From positions 158,464 to 222,463 of the forward strand of contig JAFQDD010000016.1 of the NCBI GenBank assembly GCA_017416145.1: DNA of 64,000 nucleotides, read 5' to 3'. The notes beneath the pieces were generated by a model that saw only the letters and a list, made by a program, of their open reading frames with translations, ran no database searches and had not been told where the DNA came from. This document shows, one piece after another, positions 41,575-49,941 of the stretch. The DNA comes from Spirochaetaceae bacterium (GTDB taxonomy: Bacteria; Spirochaetota; Spirochaetia; Treponematales; Treponemataceae). Within the stretch, counting starts at the first letter, position 1; each line of letters opens with the position of its first letter. The position numbers and the translations under genes were made by a program.

Positions 41575-42129
41575 TTAGTAATTAGCTAAGAAAACCATTC
41601 CTAAAGCAAAGAATATACGCTTTTTTTCTGCGGATTCTGGAGAAGTTTCTGGAATTGAAGTTAAATACCACCAGAAAATACCAAATCCAGGATCAACACG
41701 CAAAGCATATTCTGCAAAATCTGCTGTTTTTGCTTGACTTCCAAACATCAAGTAAACAACATCTTTTAGTAAAACTACAAAATCTTCGTAAGAAGCTTCT
41801 TTTTTTTCTTCCAACGCATTACACAAGTTATCTAAACGGAATAAAACTTGTTCTTTTAATGCTTCGTCAGCTTTTTCAACCCAAGTTTTTTGTACAAGCA
41901 AGTTCAAGTTATTGTGGAAACTAGAAATCAACTTTGCACTGGGTTCTTCTGCCTCAGACTTTAAGACATCTGCAAAACTTTTATCTGCTCCAAACTGATT
42001 TGCGATTGTTAAAGCTGCCTCAACAAGTTTTTCCTTGTCTTCGGATTCTAACAAAGCAACCATTGCGTTTAAAACTTCTAAGTCCGCAAATTCTGCAATA
42101 ATATTATTATCTGCCATATTTTTCTGCAT
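41575..42129 (-). CDS. uncharacterised helical protein
   Basis: The 184-residue soluble, acidic, almost all-helical protein has no Cys and no signal or membrane segment (LVEAALTIANQFGADKSFAD, NALEEKKEASYEDFVVLLKD). I recognise no family. A TTGATT-17-TAATTA promoter ends 5 nt before the first ATG (42129), so translation may begin at a leaderless end; a second ATG lies four codons in. It sits between citrate synthase and the proline operon. Confidence 0.6.
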   Translation of the reverse strand: MQKNMADNNIIAEFADLEVLNAMVALLESEDKEKLVEAALTIANQFGADKSFADVLKSEAEEPSAKLISSFHNNLNLLVQKTWVEKADEALKEQVLFRLDNLCNALEEKKEASYEDFVVLLKDVVYLMFGSQAKTADFAEYALRVDPGFGIFWWYLTSIPETSPESAEKKRIFFALGMVFLANY

Positions 42130-42209
42130 ACTTATAATTAAACTTTTTATCAGATTTAATCAAGTGATAAAAGGCTTTAATAAGTAAATCCTGTCTATTT
42201 TATTTTGTT

Positions 42210-43565
42210 TTAGCGTTTTTCCATTGGAATATATTCTCTCATAGGAAGAATGTTTTTGTAAGCCGGACGATAAATTCTTCCACCTGAAACAAGTTCTTCC
42301 ATACGGTGAGCAGACCAACCTGCAATACGAGAAATTGCAAAAATCGGTGTGTATAGCTCTCTTGGAATGTCTAACATTGTATAAACAAAACCTGTAAAGA
42401 AGTCTACGTTTGAACAGATTTTTTTATCGCTTCCCTTTTCTTCTGCAAAAACCACAGGAGCAAGTTTTTCAATTAAGCAATAAAGTTCGTATTCTTCAAG
42501 ACAACCTTTTACCATAGCAAGAGCTTTTGCCTTATCTCGAACCAAAGTTGCACGTGGGTCAGAAATTGTGTAAACTGCGTGACCTTGACCGTAAATTAGC
42601 CCAGTTCTGTCATAAGCTTCTTTTCTTAGGATTTTACGCAAATACTCTTTTACTTCTGTTTCTGAAGACCAATCTTTTACATTAGCCTTAATATCATCCA
42701 TCATTCCCATAACTTGAAGATTTGCACCACCGTGGCGTTTTCCTTTTAGAGAACCAACAGCAGCACCAATAGCAGAATAAGTATCTGTGTCTGTAGATGA
42801 AATAACGTGAACAGAGAAACTAGAGTTGTTACCACCACCGTGTTCTGCGTGAAGGATTAAACACAAGTCCAGAATATCTGCTTCCATTTTTGTGTATGAT
42901 TTATTTGAGCGAATCAAGCGTAAAAGATTTTCTGCAGTAGAGAGTTCTGGCTTTGGATTATGAATATACATACTCTTGCCTTCAAAAAATCTTCTCTTTG
43001 CCTGGTAAGCATAAGCAACTAAAGTTGGGAAACGTGCAATCAATTCAATACATTGACGCATATTGTTTGCAATGCTTCTGTCTTCTGGATTTTTGTCGTA
43101 AGAATAACTTGCCAAAACACCACGAGCAAGTTTATTCATAACATCAGAAGAAGGAGCTTTCATAATCATATCTTCTGTGAAGTTATCTGGTAGAGTTCGT
43201 CTTGTTCCCAAGAAAAAGCGGAATTCTTCTAGTTGTTCTTGAGTTGGTAATTCACCAAAAAGCAAAAGATATACAGTTTGTTCATAACCAAACTCATCAT
43301 GGCCTTCAGCATCTTTGATTAGTTCTTCAATGTCATAACCACGATACAAAAGTTTTCCTGGAACTGGAACTTTTTTACCATCAATTACATCATAACCAAC
43401 AACATCACCAATTTTTGTAAGTCCAACAAGTACACCGCGACCGTCTTTATATCGAAGACCACGACAAACATCAAGTTTGTTATAAAGTTCAACTTCTACA
43501 ATGTCATTGTTTTGTGCTAAGCCTGAAAGTTTTTGAATGAATCCGTCTTCGGAGTAATCTGCCAT
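42210..43565 (-). CDS. gltA: citrate synthase
   Basis: The 451-residue enzyme condenses oxaloacetate and acetyl-CoA. Active-site blocks are CLILHAEHGGGNNSSFSVHV (His), KGKRHGGANLQVMG, and GQGHAVYTISDPRA; the catalytic Asp lies in NVDFFTGFVY. The first 45 residues are an extra N-terminal region before the core. No other TCA genes adjoin it, which fits an incomplete cycle used for glutamate precursors; that is inference. Confidence 0.92.
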   Translation of the reverse strand: MADYSEDGFIQKLSGLAQNNDIVEVELYNKLDVCRGLRYKDGRGVLVGLTKIGDVVGYDVIDGKKVPVPGKLLYRGYDIEELIKDAEGHDEFGYEQTVYLLLFGELPTQEQLEEFRFFLGTRRTLPDNFTEDMIMKAPSSDVMNKLARGVLASYSYDKNPEDRSIANNMRQCIELIARFPTLVAYAYQAKRRFFEGKSMYIHNPKPELSTAENLLRLIRSNKSYTKMEADILDLCLILHAEHGGGNNSSFSVHVISSTDTDTYSAIGAAVGSLKGKRHGGANLQVMGMMDDIKANVKDWSSETEVKEYLRKILRKEAYDRTGLIYGQGHAVYTISDPRATLVRDKAKALAMVKGCLEEYELYCLIEKLAPVVFAEEKGSDKKICSNVDFFTGFVYTMLDIPRELYTPIFAISRIAGWSAHRMEELVSGGRIYRPAYKNILPMREYIPMEKR

Positions 43566-43670
43566 AACAACCTCCCTTTTTTACGATTTGAATATTTATG
43601 CAAATAAGAAAATATTTTTGTTATAATTATACATTTTACGAGGATTAGGGTCAACGGTATAGGAGAAAAA

Positions 43671-43988
43671 TGTCAAACATTTTCAAAAATGTTATAAAAT
43701 AGTTAGGAAATGATAATAACACATTTTCCCAATACTTTGGGATGAGTCAGCTTTGAAAAGCTGGTAAACTATATGAGGGAAAGGAAACCATTTTTTTCGA
43801 TAAAACGGTTTCCTCTCCCTCATACTCCCACTCCTTCCAAAAGAACGACCAAAGGGGACGCCCCTTTGGAAACCCCAAATTTATATTTTTATTTTAGATT
43901 CTTACTTTTTTTACTAGTGTTTATCTTCTTTTCTTTTTTTCGTGATTCTACACAAATGTATATCTATTATTATCATAAAGTGTTGACA
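43671..43988 (+). repeat. multi-hairpin dispersed repeat, family 1, copy C (longest)
   Basis: It starts TGTCAAACATTTT and ends in AAAGTGTTGACA, an imperfect terminal inverted repeat. Inside, in order: CCCAATACTTTGGG hairpin, TCAGCTTTGAAAAGCTGG, and stem GAGGGAAAGGAAACC/GGTTTCCTCTCCCTC with a TTTCGA loop. Then ACGACCAAAGGGG-CCCCTTTGG, and a right arm that also matches copy A (AATCACGA..., CTATTATTAT). It lies between citrate synthase and the acyl-CoA synthetase stop. A 122-residue plus frame crosses it but has no supporting signals. Confidence 0.88.
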
Positions 43989-44026
43989 CGGTATTACAAC
44001 AAAATTATTTATTTTCTACAGCAGAA

Positions 44027-45841
44027 TCAGATTTTTCGTTTTTCTTTTTCATTAGCTTCAGATTCTTCGGTTGTTCCAGATTTTTTTTGTACATTTTCAA
44101 GTGTATTTTTCAAATTATACAAGTATCGCTTAATTTTTTGACTAGCCGTTTTTTCAAAAACTTCGATTTTTTGAACTTTGCCAATTTGTGAAAATCTATT
44201 TACTTGTTTATTAACAAAAAATTGGATTTCTGTAAGGATTGCTTCTTGTGCATAAGCAAAGTCATTACCCATTTCTTTTGCTTTATTTCCCATAGAATCT
44301 AGGATTTGTTTCATTTTTTCTTGGTAAGTTCCAGATTCTTTGTCTTTTTTGATGATTTCTTCAGAAGCTACTTGATATTTTTCATCATCTAATTGAACAA
44401 GAGCAACCAAGCCTTTTTTGCCTTCAACAACCAAAGATTCTGTAACCAATGGATGCTGATTCAAAACAAACTCAATATCCTCAGGGTAAATATTTTCTCC
44501 AGAAGAGCCTAAAATCATATTTTTTAAGCGACCTTTTAATGAAAGCCGACCTGTTTTATCTAAATCGCCTAAATCCCCAGTTTTGTACCAGCCTTCTCCA
44601 ACAGAATCTTCTTTTGTTGTAAAAGCGGCGGCTGTAAGTTCTGGAGCTTTGTAATAGCCTTTCATTACGTTTGGACCTTTTACAACAACTTCACCGATTC
44701 CAGTTTTGGGGTCTGGATCTAGGATTTTTAGCTTTACACCTTCAACGATAGGTCCAATAGTTCCCGGTTTTGTAATTTTTACACCAGAACCAGCCAAAAG
44801 TGGAGCAGTTTCTGTTAAACCGTAACCAATTGCATAAGGAAATTTTGCGTCTTTTAAGAATTGTTCAACAACTGGATCTAATTTTGCACCACCGATTCCA
44901 AAGAAAACTAGCTTTCCACCAAAGGTTTTCATCAATTTTTTTCCAGCAATTTTGTGGAAGATTTTTTGAAAAAAGCGTTTTTCGTAAAGTTTTTTGATTT
45001 TCTCATTTTTTGTAAAAGTTGCCAAAACCTTACTTTTGTAGATTTTTTCCATAACCATTGGCACAGAAAGCACAATAGTTGGTCTTATTTTTCCAAAAGC
45101 TGGTAGCAAAGCAGAAACTGTTGGTGGCTTTCCAAGATAATAAACAGACGCACCGTTTAACATTATCAATACAAAACCAATAGTAAACTCGTAAACGTGA
45201 GAAAGTGGCAAGAATGACAAACATCTATCCATTTTGTGAACACGGTGAAAACCTTGGCACTGCACTGCATTCCAAACAATATTTTTGTGAGAAAGCTCAA
45301 CGCCCTTTGAACGCCCCGTAGTTCCAGAAGTATAAATAATAGACGCTGTATTATCTTCTTGTATTTCAACAGTTGGAAGTTTTACATCGTCAAAATCACC
45401 ACAAGATTCTCCACGCAAAAATGTAAAATCTTCAATATCAATAATAATTGGGATAATTTCTGAACTAATATGCTCAATACGACTATACATTTTTCTGTTT
45501 ATCAACAAAACAGAAACTTCGGCGTGTTTTAGGATTGATTCAACTTCCACAGCATTAAAATCTGGCAAAAGAGGAACGGCTATTCGTCCATAATTAACTA
45601 TACCGAGAAAACTAGCTCCCCAATTTGGACTACTTGTGCTATATATGGCAATTTTTGCATCTCGCGATAACTCTAACTTTTCAAAAAGACGAGCAAATTT
45701 TTCAGAAATCTCACCTAATTCTTTGTAAGTAATAGGATTACCATCAACAAGAGATAACGCAATTCTGTCTGAAAATTTTGATACAGAATTTTTTAGTAAA
45801 GCAGGAAATGTGTATGCCCCTAAATCTTTAATTGTTTGCAT
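44027..45841 (-). CDS. long-chain fatty acid-CoA ligase (AMP-binding enzyme)
   Basis: The 604-residue ANL-superfamily enzyme has the P-loop IIYTSGTTGRSKGVELSH near 170, YAIGYGLTETAPLLAG, the YKTGDLGDLD and GRLKNMILGSSGENIYPEDI motifs, and a C-terminal Lys in KIKRYL. It activates fatty acids to acyl-CoA at the membrane. The last 30 residues are charged and variable. A TATAAT box on the minus strand at 45942-45947 may provide its promoter. Repeat copy C lies 39 nt past its stop. Confidence 0.92.
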   Translation of the reverse strand: MQTIKDLGAYTFPALLKNSVSKFSDRIALSLVDGNPITYKELGEISEKFARLFEKLELSRDAKIAIYSTSSPNWGASFLGIVNYGRIAVPLLPDFNAVEVESILKHAEVSVLLINRKMYSRIEHISSEIIPIIIDIEDFTFLRGESCGDFDDVKLPTVEIQEDNTASIIYTSGTTGRSKGVELSHKNIVWNAVQCQGFHRVHKMDRCLSFLPLSHVYEFTIGFVLIMLNGASVYYLGKPPTVSALLPAFGKIRPTIVLSVPMVMEKIYKSKVLATFTKNEKIKKLYEKRFFQKIFHKIAGKKLMKTFGGKLVFFGIGGAKLDPVVEQFLKDAKFPYAIGYGLTETAPLLAGSGVKITKPGTIGPIVEGVKLKILDPDPKTGIGEVVVKGPNVMKGYYKAPELTAAAFTTKEDSVGEGWYKTGDLGDLDKTGRLSLKGRLKNMILGSSGENIYPEDIEFVLNQHPLVTESLVVEGKKGLVALVQLDDEKYQVASEEIIKKDKESGTYQEKMKQILDSMGNKAKEMGNDFAYAQEAILTEIQFFVNKQVNRFSQIGKVQKIEVFEKTASQKIKRYLYNLKNTLENVQKKSGTTEESEANEKEKRKI

Positions 45842-46011
45842 AATATTTAGACACCTTAATCAAAATTGTGTTGCAGCTGATAAAAATCCCGTCAATTATT
45901 ATAATCCCTTTTTTCAACCACTTCAAAGAATAAATTACTCTATTATACAAAACTTTACAATATACTGACTTTTGTCAAAAATACAAAAATTAAGACGAAG
46001 AAGACCTTTTA

Positions 46012-47514
46012 TCAATCTACAGTAAGCTTTCTTTGTAGAGTAATTGTTTCTCCGTTTATAAATACACCAGACACATTAATTGTTACAGGTTGCAACACCA
46101 AAATTTCTGTTTCTGTTTGAGTTTCAAAAGATTTTACAAAATAATAACCAGAAAAAACTGAATTGGCCGAATCTCCTCTAAATTCTAAGAAATTTTCACC
46201 TTGCTTTTCGATTTCTGTAAAAACCCCTCTGGTAAAAATCCCATTATTTTCATGAACCCATTGATTTTTATCCACAGAAACGAAACTTCCATCTGCCAAA
46301 GTCCACTTATTTAGGGAAGTTTTTAAGATTTCTGTATATTTTGTTGAGAACATACTTTCTTCACTAGCAATTTTTTTATTATCCTGTTTTTTGTAGTTTC
46401 CATCCCACAAAGTTTCTTCACCAATTGTCATTTTCAAATCATCTGTAGCTTTTATCTTAATTTCATCAGTAGAAACCAAAGTTACTGCAAAACTTCGTGA
46501 CAAAGCCGACATAGATTTATTTTCTGTAGTCATAGTTATACCATTTCTTCGCATCCAACTGGTATTTATGGAATAAACTTCTTGACTTTCGTTTACAAAA
46601 CAAACAATTTCATTATTTTCTGTATCAAAAAAGATGTATCGCATTTCTTTAGAATTTCCACTGGATTTGTACCAAAGACCGTCCAAGAACTTTGAGAAAG
46701 TAGCCACAGTTCCATCTAATATTTTTGATAATTCTTGAGCATTGATTGTACGACCTGGAATCTTTTGAATTGTTGTTCGCTCATAGATTCTAGTTTGAGG
46801 ATTCCATTTATAAGTAATTTGGAGCTGATCCATACTGTTACTTCCAGCGTTTGGGTCTGGACAGTTTTCGATAATTGGGAAACTTTCTCCCATAGCTTGA
46901 TTTAGAGAATATGCGTCAGAACGAGATGATTCTTGGATAAACAAGGTTCCTTCTGTGCTAAAATCTGCAATTTTTTCTAATGTCATACTTTGACGAGAAA
47001 TAGTTGGAAGATAAACTTGCATAACAGTTTTTTTCTCATCTGAAAATCCAGTAATCACAATAGCATTTTGATGCTGTCCTACAATATCAAGGCAAGAAAA
47101 AGTAAAGGTATTAAATTGAGAAATTGGAGTTTCTATTTCTGCAGCTCGACTGTAAGAGGCTGTAATATTATTGTATAAACCAACTAGGAGAATAAGCTTT
47201 TCGTTACCAGCTTTTTTTACTACACAAACTTGGTCATCAACTTGGTCTCCAGTTTGTGCCTTTGCCAAACTCACAGAATAAGCGTGAAGCAATGTTTCAT
47301 CTGGCTGAAGCGGAATATACGAAATAATTGTTTCACTAGCCAAATCAAAAGATTCTTCAGTTTCTATAGTTTGAACTTCTGTTTGTGTAACTGGAATAAT
47401 TACCTTAGAATGTTGAGCTTCTACAACTTCTTCCACGGAAAATTTTTGATATAAATAAAATCCACTTAATAAAAGTGCAATTAGTGCAAATAAAATAATA
47501 ATCAATTTCTTCAT
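46012..47514 (-). CDS. pallilysin-related exported protein (TP0751 homologue)
   Basis: The 500-residue protein has an N-terminal signal-anchor helix. Residues about 275-375 align with the T. pallidum pallilysin domain: FLDGLWYKS...YIFFDTENNEIVCF, SMSALSRSFAVTLVS and GEETLWDGNYKK correspond to LLAGLWIQT, LLFFDREHAEITF, AISSIRRRLEVTFES and GSTSMWDGQYTR. The TP0751 HEVIH zinc-protease motif falls at a position that here reads DEIKI, so a metalloprotease is unlikely. The rest of the protein is extracytoplasmic, Ser/Thr/Glu-rich beta sequence. Alignment is from memory of TP0751 and should be checked. Confidence 0.72.
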   Translation of the reverse strand: MKKLIIILFALIALLLSGFYLYQKFSVEEVVEAQHSKVIIPVTQTEVQTIETEESFDLASETIISYIPLQPDETLLHAYSVSLAKAQTGDQVDDQVCVVKKAGNEKLILLVGLYNNITASYSRAAEIETPISQFNTFTFSCLDIVGQHQNAIVITGFSDEKKTVMQVYLPTISRQSMTLEKIADFSTEGTLFIQESSRSDAYSLNQAMGESFPIIENCPDPNAGSNSMDQLQITYKWNPQTRIYERTTIQKIPGRTINAQELSKILDGTVATFSKFLDGLWYKSSGNSKEMRYIFFDTENNEIVCFVNESQEVYSINTSWMRRNGITMTTENKSMSALSRSFAVTLVSTDEIKIKATDDLKMTIGEETLWDGNYKKQDNKKIASEESMFSTKYTEILKTSLNKWTLADGSFVSVDKNQWVHENNGIFTRGVFTEIEKQGENFLEFRGDSANSVFSGYYFVKSFETQTETEILVLQPVTINVSGVFINGETITLQRKLTVD

Positions 47515-47672
47515 AAGTAAACTATATCAAAAAAATTTATTAAATTAAAGATTAAATAAAAGATTGAAAAAAATAAATGAATATTAGTAAAAAAATAAGG
47601 CAAAATTTCGTTGATTTTTGCAAAAAATTGATTAAGTACCCAAAATGTGATACTATAATTTCGGATTTTATT
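47515..47672. promoter_or_regulatory. divergent promoter region, pallilysin-like gene / glgX
   Basis: For glgX, TTGATT, 17 nt, then TACTAT and an overlapping TATAAT (47654-47659) lie just upstream of the ATG at 47673, leaving a leader of only a few nucleotides. No clear minus-strand promoter stands out. Confidence 0.4.
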
Positions 47673-49817
47673 ATGTTAAAACTTACAGTGCGAAATGGGA
47701 AGCCATTACCCCACGGAACTACAATAGCAAATAATGGCGTAAATTTTAGCGTTTTTTCACGCAACGCAACAGAAATTATTTTAGATATTTTTGAAGAGGA
47801 AAACTCTTCTACACCTTATTTTTCATACAAATTTCATCCAACTCATAATAGAACAGGGGATGTTTGGCACGTTTTTATAGAAGGTTTAAAACCTGGAGCT
47901 TTGTATCTTTACAGAGTAAATGGACCTTTTGAACCAGAAAAAGGGCATCGATTTAACAAAAATTGTTACCTTATCGATCCTTATGCAAAGGCTTTAACCA
48001 ACAAAAGCATTTTTCAAAATCTTCCAAAAAACTATACTCCAGCAAAAGACAAAATGGATATTGAATTTGGAACTCTTTATGATGCAGCCAATTTTCCAAA
48101 ATGTGTCGTAATTGATGATGATGATTTTGATTGGGAAGATGACAAACCTCTAAATTTTCCACTTAGAAAAAGTGTTTTGTACGAAGCTCACGTAAAAGGA
48201 TTTACAGCTAGTTCCACATCAGAAGTTTCAAAACCAGGCACTTACGCTGGTCTAATTGAAAAGATTCCATATCTAAAAGAGCTTGGGGTTACCAGCGTTG
48301 AATTGATGCCTTTGCAAGAATTCGACGAAAACGAAAATACAAATATTAACCCAAAAAATGCACAGCCTCTCAAAAATTACTGGGGTTATAGCACCATCGC
48401 CTTTTTTGCACCAAAAGCTGGATACGCTTACGACAAAACTCCAGGAGGAGCTGTTCGCGAGTTTAAAGAAATGGTAAAGGCAATGCACAAAGCTGGACTA
48501 GAAGTTATCCTTGATATTGTGTTTAACCACACAGCAGAAGGCAACGAAAACGGGGTAACTTTAAGTTTCCGTGGTTTTGACAATAGCATTTACTACATTC
48601 TAGAAGATTACCGAAAACAATATTACAAAAATTATTCTGGTTGTGGAAATACATTAAACTGTAACCACCCTGTAATGAGAACACTGATTATCGACTGTTT
48701 ACGATATTGGGTTTGTGAAATGCACGTTGACGGATTCCGCTTTGATTTAGGCTCAATTCTTGGTCGTGACAGAACTGGAAAACTTTTGGAAGATCCACCA
48801 GTTTTGGAGCGAATTGCAGAAGATCCTGTTTTACGCCACACAAAAATCATTGCAGAAGCTTGGGATGCTGGAGGAGCTTACCAAGTTGGCTGGTTCCCAG
48901 GAGGAAGATGGGCTGAATGGAACGACCGCTACCGAGACGACGTTCGACGTTACTGGAGAGGCGATGACAGAATGTGTAACGCTTTGGCAACTCGCTTAAC
49001 AGGTTCTGCAGACTTGTATCTTCGGGACGGAAGAAAACCTTTCCATTCTATAAACTTTGTAACAAGCCACGACGGTTTTACACTTCGGGATTTACTTTCT
49101 TACAACGGAAAACACAACGACGATAACGGCGAAAACAACCGAGATGGTTCTGACAATAACAACAGTTACAACTATGGATACGAAGGAGATTCCACAAATC
49201 CACAGATTGTAGCCACCCGAAAAAAACAAGCTAAAAATATTATGCTCACTCTCCTTCTCTCTCAGGGAACTCCAATGTTACTTGCAGGAGACGAGTTTTT
49301 CAGAACTCAAAAGGGAAATAATAACGCTTACTGTCAAGACACAGAACTTTCTTGGATTGACTGGAAGTTAAAATCAGAAAATAATGGATTGTTTAGATTT
49401 ACACGAAAGTTAATTGATTTTCGGCTAAAACATCCAGCTTTTATGCGACCAGAATTTTTCCTAGGTGGAGATTTATCTTACAACAGTTTACCAGATATTA
49501 CTTGGTTTGACGAAACAGGAAAAGTTCCAGATTGGAGCAAAATCAACCATTTTATCTCATTTAGATTAGATGGAAGCAAGGCAGATATTTTTGCAGATAT
49601 TGATGACAACGATTTTTACTTAATGTTTAATTCATCAACTCACGACATTACAGTAACAATTCCACCATCAATTGGAAACAAAAAATGGTACAGAGTCATA
49701 GACACTTCTATTGAAGAGCCAAATGACTTTTTACCAAGTGGTGAAGAAGAGTTTTTACCAAATCAAAGTAAATACATTCTTCCTGCAAGAAGTGCCGCTG
49801 TTTTACTTAGTCGCTAA
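47673..49817 (+). CDS. glgX: GlgX, glycogen debranching enzyme (isoamylase type)
   Basis: The 714-residue glycoside hydrolase 13 enzyme has an N-terminal CBM48 domain (GKPLPHGTTIANNGVNFSVF) and the catalytic barrel: VIFNHT-type DIVFNHTAEGNE, VDGFRFDLGSIL (nucleophile Asp), IIAEAWDAGG (acid Glu) and NFVTSHDGFTLRDL. It cleaves alpha-1,6 branches of phosphorylase limit dextrin in glycogen. The start at 47673 fits the CBM48 boundary; 32 more upstream codons are open but AT-rich. It is followed by glgP, its functional partner. Confidence 0.93.
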   Translation: MLKLTVRNGKPLPHGTTIANNGVNFSVFSRNATEIILDIFEEENSSTPYFSYKFHPTHNRTGDVWHVFIEGLKPGALYLYRVNGPFEPEKGHRFNKNCYLIDPYAKALTNKSIFQNLPKNYTPAKDKMDIEFGTLYDAANFPKCVVIDDDDFDWEDDKPLNFPLRKSVLYEAHVKGFTASSTSEVSKPGTYAGLIEKIPYLKELGVTSVELMPLQEFDENENTNINPKNAQPLKNYWGYSTIAFFAPKAGYAYDKTPGGAVREFKEMVKAMHKAGLEVILDIVFNHTAEGNENGVTLSFRGFDNSIYYILEDYRKQYYKNYSGCGNTLNCNHPVMRTLIIDCLRYWVCEMHVDGFRFDLGSILGRDRTGKLLEDPPVLERIAEDPVLRHTKIIAEAWDAGGAYQVGWFPGGRWAEWNDRYRDDVRRYWRGDDRMCNALATRLTGSADLYLRDGRKPFHSINFVTSHDGFTLRDLLSYNGKHNDDNGENNRDGSDNNNSYNYGYEGDSTNPQIVATRKKQAKNIMLTLLLSQGTPMLLAGDEFFRTQKGNNNAYCQDTELSWIDWKLKSENNGLFRFTRKLIDFRLKHPAFMRPEFFLGGDLSYNSLPDITWFDETGKVPDWSKINHFISFRLDGSKADIFADIDDNDFYLMFNSSTHDITVTIPPSIGNKKWYRVIDTSIEEPNDFLPSGEEEFLPNQSKYILPARSAAVLLSR

Positions 49818-49847
49818 GATTGTGTAAAATATTTTTTACTAAAACGG

Positions 49848-49876
49848 TTTACATAACAAAAAAGTTATGCTAATCT
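49848..49876 (+). promoter_or_regulatory. candidate glgP promoter
   Basis: TTTACA (49848-49853), 17 nt, TAATCT (49871-49876). A short CCCC-TT-GGGG hairpin precedes the AGGAGG site in the leader. Confidence 0.4.
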
Positions 49877-49941
49877 CTAAATTAGGTGAAAATAAAAATC
49901 ATTTTTTGGATTGTTGCCCCTTGGGGTCAATAGGAGGAAAT

